In this document: positions 1 to 8,624 of the stretch, piece by piece
Numbering within the stretch: position 1 is the stretch's first letter
How the letters are laid out: every line of letters starts with the position of its first letter
Source: Candidatus Parcubacteria bacterium
GTDB lineage: Bacteria > Patescibacteriota > Saccharimonadia > Saccharimonadales > 2-12-FULL-41-12
Direction of reading: 5' to 3'
Assembly: GCA_019347895.1 (NCBI GenBank)
Contig: JAHWKM010000006.1
Location: 1 to 57,110, forward strand
DNA length: 57,110 nt
Translations under genes and position numbers: made by a program
Notes under the pieces: generated by a model
What the model was told of the DNA's origin: nothing
Databases searched by the model: none
Seen by the model: the letters and a program-made list of their open reading frames with translations, nothing else

Positions 1-1
1 A

Positions 2-1504
2 GAAAATCCTCAGATAAATAATACAAATCCGTCGCCCAGCCCTGATACTGAGATGGCTGCACCCCGCACATTTCAGTCAAATTCACCGCCGACCGTAGTA
101 GGCAACTTTGAGCCGAATATACCTCCGCCGCCTAAAAGTAATAAGAAGAAAAAATTATTTATATCAGCCGGTCTTGCTGTAGCTGTAGTCGGCCTGACTG
201 CCGGTTTTGTTTTTGGATATTATATTCCTAACCAGCCGGACAATGTTTATAGAACCGGCGTTAACCGCTCTGGTGACACTATACATAAAATGGTACTTGA
301 GTCGACTGAAACAGAAAAGTTAGAACAGATTAAAAAATCCGAATTTGAAGGCTCGCTTGAAATTACAAGCGGCCAAGGCAACATTAACGGATCTTTTAAT
401 ATCAAGTCAGATCCGACTAAATCAGATACCAGATTGGATGTGAGCTTTAAAGAAAAGACCGGTCCTGAACAAAAGTACGCTCTAAAACTGCTAACTGAGC
501 TGCAAGACGGCAAGAGATTTCCCGATGTTTACTTCCAGTTATCAGGCATAAAAGCTTTGGAACTGGAGGCGTTTGCTCCAGGCATATCCGACTACGATGG
601 CAAATGGATAGCTGTCGAAGCTGAATATTTAGAAACATTAGGCAGTGGTTTCTTGCCGCCTAAAGAGAAAAAGAATAAAGAAAACGTATCTGCTGAAGAT
701 GTCGCGGAACTTATTAGAACTGTTTCGGAGGTCAATAATGAATACTTGTTTAGTACCGACGCCGATAAAGCAGTACTCGAAAACCGGGAGTATCTAGGCA
801 AAGAAAAAACTGCTGAAGGAATCGACGCTTTCCGCTACAAGGTAGGAATAAATCGCGAAAATGCGGTTATTTACTGCAAAGTTATAAGCGACAGAGTACT
901 ATCTACGAGAGCCGCTAAAAAATTTATGGATGCTGACGATAAAGCCATAGAAGAACAGAAAAAGTCAGCCAACGAAGATTGCGACGACTCAGGGAAAGAT
1001 ATTAAAGAAAATGAAACATTCGATATGTGGGTAAATACTAAATACAAGATCATACACAAATTTAGGATTTATGACGAGCAGGATAAAAAAGATAAATATA
1101 CTGACATTGGGCAAATCTACACTGGCGGCGACGAACTACAGTTTTTTGTCTTGTACCATGAAGATAAGGATAATTTAAACATCAAATTTACCCTTGATGT
1201 TGATCTTAAGACAGTCAATTCTAAAGCCGAATTGACGGCTAGCCAAGAGGGCAGCAGCGGATTTAAAGGCAGGGGGAGCATTAATACTAAGCCATACGCC
1301 GGCGAGATAAACACTGAAAAACCTGCCGGCGCCATCCCTATTTCAGAGATTTTGCGTAAGTTTGGTTATGATCCGACCTCTCAAAGTGGAATTAGACGAA
1401 CATATTCGCCCCAGGAACAGGAAGTTTTAAAAAAGTGTTCTCAGTTTTACGAAGATAGAGCTAACAACGATGGTCAAGGGCAGATTCCACCCGAATGCCA
1501 ATAA
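2..1504 (+). CDS. Hypothetical membrane-anchored protein, proline-rich N-terminus plus one TM segment; 5' end probably outside the window
   Basis: ORF 53..1504; the frame stays open upstream of the ATG to the window edge (ENPQINNTNPSPSPDTEM...); TM segment LFISAGLAVAVVGLTAGFVFGYYI. Confidence 0.7.
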   Translation, partial: ENPQINNTNPSPSPDTEMAAPRTFQSNSPPTVVGNFEPNIPPPPKSNKKKKLFISAGLAVAVVGLTAGFVFGYYIPNQPDNVYRTGVNRSGDTIHKMVLESTETEKLEQIKKSEFEGSLEITSGQGNINGSFNIKSDPTKSDTRLDVSFKEKTGPEQKYALKLLTELQDGKRFPDVYFQLSGIKALELEAFAPGISDYDGKWIAVEAEYLETLGSGFLPPKEKKNKENVSAEDVAELIRTVSEVNNEYLFSTDADKAVLENREYLGKEKTAEGIDAFRYKVGINRENAVIYCKVISDRVLSTRAAKKFMDADDKAIEEQKKSANEDCDDSGKDIKENETFDMWVNTKYKIIHKFRIYDEQDKKDKYTDIGQIYTGGDELQFFVLYHEDKDNLNIKFTLDVDLKTVNSKAELTASQEGSSGFKGRGSINTKPYAGEINTEKPAGAIPISEILRKFGYDPTSQSGIRRTYSPQEQEVLKKCSQFYEDRANNDGQGQIPPECQ

Positions 1505-1571
1505 AAACAGTTAGAGTTAACAATTAAATACTTTAATTATTTTTGATTGTGGGGTACATTTATGTTTAGTT

Positions 1572-2492
1572 ATGGATTATTTTGTTAGTAATTTCGCGGA
1601 TTTGTTTCCTGAACAAAACTTTGAGCAGGATTTAGTTGTTTTCAAGTTGTTTTTCGCGGTTATCGCGGCATTGCTAGCCGCTTACGGAATTAACCGGGTG
1701 ATAAATCGGCTGCTTCCTAAAATAGCCCAAAGGATGGCCCCCGTAGATAAAAAGATGCGTCTCAAAGAGCGCATAATAATGCGCCGGCGCACCGAAACTT
1801 TGCTGCTGGTTGCCGCCGCCATCGGCCGGGCTTTAGTAGTAGCAGCGGCTCTCTATATAGCTTTCCGGCTGCTCAACCCGACTAATGCGCCGGTAGCTTT
1901 AATTGGTGCCAGTACGGTATTTTTTATTATCGGTTTGGCCACTATCGGTCCTTTGCTGCGCGATCTTACCAGCGGGGTAATAATGATTGCCGAAAAGTGG
2001 TATAACGTCGGAGACTACGTGGTGGTGGATCCGTTTTGGGAGCTCGGCGGCGTGGTAGAAAAGGTTAATTTGCGCTCCACCAAACTCAGAGCCCTCAGCG
2101 GCGAGGTGATATGGATTCATAACCAGCACATTCAAGCAGTGCGGGTGATAGAGCACGGACTGCGAACTATGTCGGTCGACACATTCGTAAGCGATCTGGA
2201 AAAAGGCCGCAAACTTATTAATGATGTCTTGCCAACGATGCCTACCGGTCCGACTATGATAACCAAACCTATGAAAATAATAGAAGAAGACCAGCTTGGT
2301 GAGATATGGCGTATAACGGCGGAAGGTCAGACATCCCCCGGCCGCGAATGGCTGATAGAAGATTTCGTGGTCAAGGCTATAGAAAAATCCGATAGCAAGC
2401 TTGAAGAATCGGTTATTATCCACGGTCCAATTGTCCGCTACACAGACATGGCTGCCGAGGCCAGGTTCCTAACCTCCATGTCAAATACGTAG
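1572..2492 (+). CDS. MscS-family mechanosensitive ion channel
   Basis: N-terminal TM helices followed by GPLLRDLTSGVIMIAEKWYNVGDYV and VNLRSTKLRALSGEVIWIHN, typical of the MscS domain. Confidence 0.8.
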   Translation: MDYFVSNFADLFPEQNFEQDLVVFKLFFAVIAALLAAYGINRVINRLLPKIAQRMAPVDKKMRLKERIIMRRRTETLLLVAAAIGRALVVAAALYIAFRLLNPTNAPVALIGASTVFFIIGLATIGPLLRDLTSGVIMIAEKWYNVGDYVVVDPFWELGGVVEKVNLRSTKLRALSGEVIWIHNQHIQAVRVIEHGLRTMSVDTFVSDLEKGRKLINDVLPTMPTGPTMITKPMKIIEEDQLGEIWRITAEGQTSPGREWLIEDFVVKAIEKSDSKLEESVIIHGPIVRYTDMAAEARFLTSMSNT

Positions 2493-2564
2493 AGTTATTG
2501 TGAGAGGTCTCACCTTTCACACTTTCTCAGAGGTAGTCTCTATACCCAATATAGCAAGCGAATT

Positions 2565-3182
2565 CTAATAGATATATTGGAATGTACTCGCGGGGACGGT
2601 TCGGTGGCTCACTACTCCAAAACCCCGGTAGTTCATTTCACTGACAAAGATTGTTCCGTCGCCGTTCACTTTTTCTACGTAAACTACATGCATGCCTTGC
2701 TGGCCTATAGCGCCAGGTTTGGGAACTGAGCCGGTTGGCAGGCCCAGAGCTTGGGCGCGTGAATACCACGTATTGGCGTTGCCGAGGCTATTTGGAAGGT
2801 CGGGCCTTTTGGACTTGGCATACCATGTACAATAACCGCGGTAATAAGTGTTGCCCGCAGAACTAGCGCTAAAATAATTGCCGGATGATACGGCGGATGA
2901 GCTTGATTGTGCCACGGCAATGTCCATCTCGGATTTAAAGGGCGGCAGAATAGACTGCCGGTGATTAGAATTAGTTTTATTGGTTTCAACTTCCGTATAG
3001 CTGTTATTATTTCTTCCAACCGTTCTTTGGCTAATGGTATTGTTTGAGGAGGCAGAACCTTGAAATAATAAAATCGTCATTAAGAAAACTAGAGAAACAC
3101 AAAGAACCACCCATTTAATTAACAGTGGTTTAAGATTCACTAAAGCTTGATGCATATTCTCCTCTAAAAGTTTCCGTACCAA
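2565..3182 (-). CDS. CHAP-domain secreted amidase/peptidase
   Basis: N-terminal TM/signal; YRGYCTWYAKSKRPDLPNSLGNANTWYSRAQALG...GAIGQQGMHVVYVEKVNGDGTIFVSEMNY with CHAP Cys/His motifs. Confidence 0.8.
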   Translation of the reverse strand: MVRKLLEENMHQALVNLKPLLIKWVVLCVSLVFLMTILLFQGSASSNNTISQRTVGRNNNSYTEVETNKTNSNHRQSILPPFKSEMDIAVAQSSSSAVSSGNYFSASSAGNTYYRGYCTWYAKSKRPDLPNSLGNANTWYSRAQALGLPTGSVPKPGAIGQQGMHVVYVEKVNGDGTIFVSEMNYRGFGVVSHRTVPASTFQYIY

Positions 3183-3276
3183 CTATAAAGTAAATTTGCA
3201 ATAAAAAAAGTTCTAGTGTTTAAAATGTTAGTCGCATTATTATATTCTTGCGGCTAGCCGGTGTTATTATTATTTT

Positions 3277-3867
3277 ATGATTAAGCAAATCAATGACTAT
3301 ATTGCCCGTCAAACCTCGTGGCAACAAATCATATTAAAAGAGCTTAGACGCTTAATTCATGAAACGGACCCGGCGGTTGAAGAGAAAATTAAATGGGGTA
3401 CGCCGGCTTTTGATGACCATGGCCCGGTGGCCTGGATGTTTTGCGCAAAAAACTGGGTTCACCTTTCTTTCCCGCAAGGCGCCCTGCTGGATAGCAGCCA
3501 TGGTTTATTCGAAGAAGATAGCAGTAGCAGCAAAATTAACCGTACTATTAAAATTAGAAAAAATGAGAAAATAAATGGACTGCTTATAAAAAAACTAGTC
3601 GAGCAAGCAGTCTCCAACAATAAATCAGGCAAAAAAATCAAGTTTACTCCGGCAGCTAAAAAAGAAATCGTATTGCCGGATGACATGGCGGCTGAGCTTA
3701 AAGCCCATGGCCTGGAAAAAGATTTCTGGAGCCGGGCTTACTATCAGCAAAAAGGCTATATAGGGTGGATAGAATCTGCCAAACTTGATGCGACTCGAGT
3801 AAGGCGCCTGAGGAAAATGCTAGAAGAACTGCAAGAGGGCAGCTACATGCCTCCTAAAAAGCGTTAA
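3277..3867 (+). CDS. DUF1801/YdeI-like protein
   Basis: DPAVEEKIKWGTPAFDDHGPVAWMFCAKNWVHLSFPQGALL and YdeI-like C-terminus. Confidence 0.75.
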   Translation: MIKQINDYIARQTSWQQIILKELRRLIHETDPAVEEKIKWGTPAFDDHGPVAWMFCAKNWVHLSFPQGALLDSSHGLFEEDSSSSKINRTIKIRKNEKINGLLIKKLVEQAVSNNKSGKKIKFTPAAKKEIVLPDDMAAELKAHGLEKDFWSRAYYQQKGYIGWIESAKLDATRVRRLRKMLEELQEGSYMPPKKR

Positions 3868-3891
3868 GGGTTTTCATAGAAGGCTCTAGGT

Positions 3892-5052
3892 TTATTGGTT
3901 TAGGCTGCGGATGGCGTTTTGAATTTGGCTGAAGTCTTGAATCCCGGCAGCCGGTACGAGGGCCGCTTGGCCGGTCGGAGTCCTGAATCCTCTGAGTAGA
4001 TTTACGCTTTTTAAATCTCCGAGGCTAACGGGTTGAAGTTTTTCTTCCGGTATGGCTGCCATTAAGCGGTAAAAAGGCAATACCTCGGATATGTCTAAAT
4101 CCGTTTGCAGGTTCTCGGCCGCTGCATCGAAAATTTGTCCGTTGGTTCGGGGGTCTAGCACCAATGTCCAGTTAAGCTGCTTTTTTATAGCGGCGAAAAC
4201 TGCTTGCTGGTTTTGTGTACGGTTAAAATCAGACTGGGGAAAGCCATATGAACCGGAAGTCGAACCCCGGGCTCGCGTAAGACGCAGGGCAGTTTGTCCA
4301 TCAATCTGGTGCTTGCCGTTAGGTAATTTTAAGGGTCCGCCTTCATGGGGCTGGAAATTCGGATCGTATATACCGCGCTTATCCGAACTCTCAATCGATA
4401 CTTCAATACCGTCCAAGGCGTCCACGGTATCTCGGACAGCCGAGTAATTTATCAAGAAGTAATATTGAGTTTCTATATTCAAATTGTCTGACAATACTTT
4501 TTGCAGGAGGCCGATTCCGCCATTGGGATAGCCGCTGGCGCTAAAATCGGCCCGTTCGCCAGCTTGATAAGCTTCGTTTATTTTGGCGTTGCCGTAACCC
4601 GGAATATTGACATAAAGATCTCTCGGGATACTCAGCATGTAGCCGGTCTTGCTGTCTTTGTCGAGGCTCAAAATCATTATGGAGTCAGTCAATAACGCAC
4701 CGCCATGCCCCGGATTATCAGCCGAGTAGCCGACCAAAAGAATATTTACTCTTTTATCTTGGTCGTCCAGCGGTTTGCCGGCAAAAACGCCCAACGGGTT
4801 GCTGGTGCCAAATATTTTAGAGCTAGCCGACGCGAAATTCCGATAGTCCCATATTCCAATAGTTAAAAGAGGTATTAAAATAACTGAAAATATCAAAAGC
4901 ACCAGCTTCTTTTTTGTGAGCCGCCGGTTTTTTTGGGAAATATCAGGGCTGGCATGAGGGATAGCCAGGCCTTGGCTGCTTGCGGAAACTCCGCTAGCCA
5001 GTGTCCTATGCAACCCGTATTTCCTAGGTTGTTCTTTGCGCTTATTTAACAT
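3892..5052 (-). CDS. LytR-CpsA-Psr (LCP) family protein
   Basis: VNILLVGYSADNPGHGGALLTDSIMILSLDKDSKTGYMLSIPRDLYVNIPGYGNAKINEAY; LTRARGSTSGSYGFPQSDFNRTQNQQ. Confidence 0.88.
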   Translation of the reverse strand: MLNKRKEQPRKYGLHRTLASGVSASSQGLAIPHASPDISQKNRRLTKKKLVLLIFSVILIPLLTIGIWDYRNFASASSKIFGTSNPLGVFAGKPLDDQDKRVNILLVGYSADNPGHGGALLTDSIMILSLDKDSKTGYMLSIPRDLYVNIPGYGNAKINEAYQAGERADFSASGYPNGGIGLLQKVLSDNLNIETQYYFLINYSAVRDTVDALDGIEVSIESSDKRGIYDPNFQPHEGGPLKLPNGKHQIDGQTALRLTRARGSTSGSYGFPQSDFNRTQNQQAVFAAIKKQLNWTLVLDPRTNGQIFDAAAENLQTDLDISEVLPFYRLMAAIPEEKLQPVSLGDLKSVNLLRGFRTPTGQAALVPAAGIQDFSQIQNAIRSLNQ

Positions 5053-5185
5053 TTATACCCTTATAATTCTACCAGGATATTGAAGATCTGTTTATAAGTT
5101 TTTGTAAAAATTGTTATTTGTAAAAAGCGTTAGCAGTAATACATTCTATTAAAAAGACATTTACGTCCACTCGTAGCCGTACTAG

Positions 5186-5461
5186 TTACTCACCAAGCGA
5201 GTTATCTATTTCGGTGGTATCGAGCTTTTTATCTATATCTGTATTGTTCAAATAATTTTCAGCTTTTTGCAGGTCTTTCGATTCATTTATTTGTGGTGCT
5301 TGATTTTCCGGCTGGGCCTGCCCGTTTGAATTGTTGGATGAACTGGAATTACCGTCATTTTGCTTTTGGTAGAAAGTCCAAATAACAAACCCTAAAACAC
5401 CCAATACCACTAGAGAAAGTAGTATTTCGACAATACCGAAGCCTTTTTGATTTTTATTCAT
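5186..5461 (-). CDS. Type IV pilin/pseudopilin-like small protein
   Basis: Prepilin motif NQKG^FGIVEILLSLVVLGVLGFVIW with Glu at +5. Confidence 0.7.
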   Translation of the reverse strand: MNKNQKGFGIVEILLSLVVLGVLGFVIWTFYQKQNDGNSSSSNNSNGQAQPENQAPQINESKDLQKAENYLNNTDIDKKLDTTEIDNSLGE

Positions 5462-6086
5462 CGCTGCTGCCTCCTGTTTCTTCCTGCTGCGAGTTATCTT
5501 CAGAATTTATGGATTCACTGTTGCTCGAGGTCTCTGCTGAGGCTGAGCGCATTTCTCTAATTAAGTGTACTAATTCTGTGCGGTAAGCCTTAAGCGATTC
5601 CCTAGCTTCTTTAATTATCTCCCTGTAACCGTCCAGCTGCCGCCCGACACTTTTGTTGTCGCAATCGATTTCAAATTCAAATGATTCTATGGCCTCCAAG
5701 CTGACCTCGGCCTTCACTTTAGCCGCAGCGACATTTGCGTTCAGTTCATCGTAGTTGCTAACAGTTAGCTGGCCTTTTTCATAAAAACCTTGTACCCGCT
5801 CGTAAACTTTATCTATAGAAGACTTTACTGAGTTAGCTCCATTGCTCAAACGCGGCATTATTTTTTGCAATTGCTGCTGGCGGCGTTCACACACGTCTTG
5901 TTTGATGGTGGCTTTGCGCTCCTCGACTTCTGTCTTTATTTTCTCAATGCGCTCGTTGGCTTTTGCTCGCGCTTGTTCGCGTTTTGGCGGTACCCCTCCT
6001 GCGGTTCCGTTATTTTGCGCTGAAACAGGCGCAATTATAACAAGCGTAAATGCCAAGGCTATCAATAAGCTTGCAATTTTTTTCAT
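5454..6086 (-). CDS. Secreted charged, predicted helical hypothetical protein
   Basis: Signal peptide MKKIASLLIALAFTLVIIAPVSAQ; long charged helix-forming region; overlaps the following pilin-like gene by 8 nt. Confidence 0.65.
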   Translation of the reverse strand: MKKIASLLIALAFTLVIIAPVSAQNNGTAGGVPPKREQARAKANERIEKIKTEVEERKATIKQDVCERRQQQLQKIMPRLSNGANSVKSSIDKVYERVQGFYEKGQLTVSNYDELNANVAAAKVKAEVSLEAIESFEFEIDCDNKSVGRQLDGYREIIKEARESLKAYRTELVHLIREMRSASAETSSNSESINSEDNSQQEETGGSSDE

Positions 6087-6304
6087 TTTATATATCCATA
6101 TTTATTTTACTTGATAATATGCTTATGCTAAATGATTGAATCAAATCAGTCAACCCTTGAAGAATAGAGCTAGCCACGATGTGTACGTTAATTCACAGAT
6201 CAGCAGCTTCTAACCCTGTAAACTTTCTTTAAGTTCTTCCAAGAGCAATTGAGATTATTGGTTATTTACAGGCAAATTTAAATCAAAATTTTAAGGATAG
6301 AAAG

Positions 6305-7882
6305 TTGAAAGCAAAACCTCAGCCTTTTAGTAATAGTTACCAGAACCCAATACTGCTTTCGCTGCTGATACTTCTATCCGTAATTGTTGCCGTATTTTAT
6401 ATAGCTCTACTCCTAAATCCCCGATTCCGCGGCGACTGGCTGCCTTTTTTAATAGTAATACTCGCGGAAATATATATAATTTCCCAGGCTTTGACGGCTT
6501 CTTGGACAGTGCTATCAGGTAATCATGATCCGCACGACAAAGCTTACTATAAGACCCAGCAGCGTCTTTTTTCTCAGTCCGCCCACCAGCTTATTGAGCC
6601 TCATGAAATTAAGCCCGGGTTTGAGCCGCTGGTTCATTTATACCTAAACGGCCGGCGGGTCAGCGTTGATGTTTTTATTACTGTCTACGGGGAAGATATA
6701 GAAAAAATCAGGCGGACTGCCATAGCGGCGCGAGACATGCTGGGAATGCACGCTACCTATATTTTAGACGACGGCGGGTCGCCTGAAGTAGCCGGACTGG
6801 CCAGCGAGACGGGAGTTAACTATATTGCCCGCCAAGAAAAAACAGGAGCTAAGGCAGGCAACATAAACAATGCACTATCGCAAACCGATGGCGACTTCGT
6901 GGTTATATTTGATGCCGACCATGTACCGGAGGCAAACTTCCTCTATGAAACTCTGCCGTTTTTTCAGGACTCAAAAGTGGCCTTTGTCCAAACACCTCAG
7001 TTTTATACCAATAAAATAAACCACATCTCACGCGGCGCTTCATTCGCGCAGGATTTATTCTATCGCTATATATGCCCTGGAAAGAACAAGTTTAATTCGG
7101 CCTTTTGCGTCGGTACCAACGTGATTTTTCGCCGTTCGGCGCTTTATGATATTGGCGGGCTGTTCCAGCAGTCCAAATCCGAAGATATATGGACATCGCT
7201 GCGATTGCATGAACGCGGATGGATATCCGTGTTTGAACCGAAAGTTTTAGCCAAAGGCGAGGCCCCCGATACTATCAAGGCTTACATAAAGCAGCAGCAG
7301 CGCTGGGCTACGGGCGGTATGGAAATATTTTTTTTCAGGAACCCGCTTTTTATAAAAAAATTGAGCCTTAACCAAAAGTTACAATATCTATGGACGACGG
7401 CTTTTTATTTTCATGGATTGGCTACGGCTTTGCTTTTCTTTTTGCCGGCTCTTTATATAGTGTTCGGCCTGTCGCCGATTAATGACAATCTTCAGACATT
7501 CCAATGGGCTTTAATCTACGGCGGTTTTTACGGCCTGCAAGTTATTATTGCCTCCTATAGTATGCGCGGCTTCAGGCTGGAAACATTTATTTTATCTACC
7601 GCCGCCTTTCCGGTTTATTTGCGCGCTCTTAAAAATGTTATAAAAGGCGTGGACGTGCAATGGAATGTCACAGGCAGGGCCAGTCGCGACAGCCCCTTAA
7701 ATTATATTGTTCCGCAAATTATATTATTTATATTTCTATTAATCATCGATGCCGTCGCGCTTATTAATTTTTATGACGACATATCTATATCAGTAGCTTT
7801 GATGTGGAACCTTATAAACACTTACGTATTTGGTTATTTTATATACATAGCGTTCAGAGAATATAGAAGAAAACCGATATAA
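6305..7882 (+). CDS. Processive family-2 glycosyltransferase (cellulose/curdlan synthase-like)
   Basis: TTG start; TM helices; ILDDGG, VVIFDADHVPE, SEDIWTSLRLHERGW and QQQRW (Q/RxxRW) motifs. Confidence 0.85.
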   Translation: MKAKPQPFSNSYQNPILLSLLILLSVIVAVFYIALLLNPRFRGDWLPFLIVILAEIYIISQALTASWTVLSGNHDPHDKAYYKTQQRLFSQSAHQLIEPHEIKPGFEPLVHLYLNGRRVSVDVFITVYGEDIEKIRRTAIAARDMLGMHATYILDDGGSPEVAGLASETGVNYIARQEKTGAKAGNINNALSQTDGDFVVIFDADHVPEANFLYETLPFFQDSKVAFVQTPQFYTNKINHISRGASFAQDLFYRYICPGKNKFNSAFCVGTNVIFRRSALYDIGGLFQQSKSEDIWTSLRLHERGWISVFEPKVLAKGEAPDTIKAYIKQQQRWATGGMEIFFFRNPLFIKKLSLNQKLQYLWTTAFYFHGLATALLFFLPALYIVFGLSPINDNLQTFQWALIYGGFYGLQVIIASYSMRGFRLETFILSTAAFPVYLRALKNVIKGVDVQWNVTGRASRDSPLNYIVPQIILFIFLLIIDAVALINFYDDISISVALMWNLINTYVFGYFIYIAFREYRRKPI

Positions 7883-7895
7883 AGGAGGCAGACCA

Positions 7896-8597
7896 ATGAA
7901 TAAAGCGGCAGTTAAATCGTTAATCAAAGGTCTGATCATATTAGCTTTGATTTCCGCTACCACCTTTATTTTTCTAGATGCCAGAAGCGGGGTGAAGGTT
8001 TCGCAAAACAGCAAAATAAGCGCCGAAGAGTATGTTGTCGGCAGCGATTACTCGGGCTTAATAACAAAACAACTTGTTAAAAAAGGAGATTTTATAGAAA
8101 AAGACCGGGAACTTTTATATATTAAATCAAGCAAATTGCTGGAAGATATTAATGCTAAGCGGGTTAATAAAAAGGATTTACTGTATCCGATTTCGGGCGA
8201 CCAGCAAATTATTATCAAAGCCAGCCAATCGGGCAAGGTCAGCGAAATCAACTACGCTGAAGGCTCATTTGTGCCGGCTAATAATGACATAATGAAGATC
8301 ACCGCCGCCCAAGACCCGTTTGTCATCGCCGAATACCAACTCAGCAAAAATGATTTCGAGCTTTTAAATGAGCAAACGAAAATGCAGGTCGAACTACCCA
8401 ACGGCTCAGTAGTTACCAGCCCCATTGACACTATTTCGATCCAACAAGCTTCAGACTTACAAATAAATTCGAAATTTAACGTAACCATAAAGAGCGACAT
8501 TGAACCGGACAACAACCTGCTGATTGGCTCGCCGGTAACGACCCGTTTATTTCTAAACCAAGATACCCAGCTTCAGAAAATGGTTAATTTTTTTTAG
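7896..8597 (+). CDS. HlyD/membrane-fusion-like protein with biotinyl-lipoyl-type segment
   Basis: Single N-terminal TM; DYSGLITKQLVKKGDFIEKDRELLYIKSSK and IIIKASQSGKVSEINYAEGSFVPANNDIMKI; SD aggagg before the ATG. Confidence 0.65.
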   Translation: MNKAAVKSLIKGLIILALISATTFIFLDARSGVKVSQNSKISAEEYVVGSDYSGLITKQLVKKGDFIEKDRELLYIKSSKLLEDINAKRVNKKDLLYPISGDQQIIIKASQSGKVSEINYAEGSFVPANNDIMKITAAQDPFVIAEYQLSKNDFELLNEQTKMQVELPNGSVVTSPIDTISIQQASDLQINSKFNVTIKSDIEPDNNLLIGSPVTTRLFLNQDTQLQKMVNFF

Positions 8598-8624
8598 ATC
8601 GCTTAAATAGGAGGCCCCCAGCGG

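Noticed and set aside
2490-2545. GTGAGA-gg-TCTCAC hairpin after the MscS gene
   Set aside because: Only a 6-bp stem with a 2-nt loop and no T-tract; insufficient to call a terminator.
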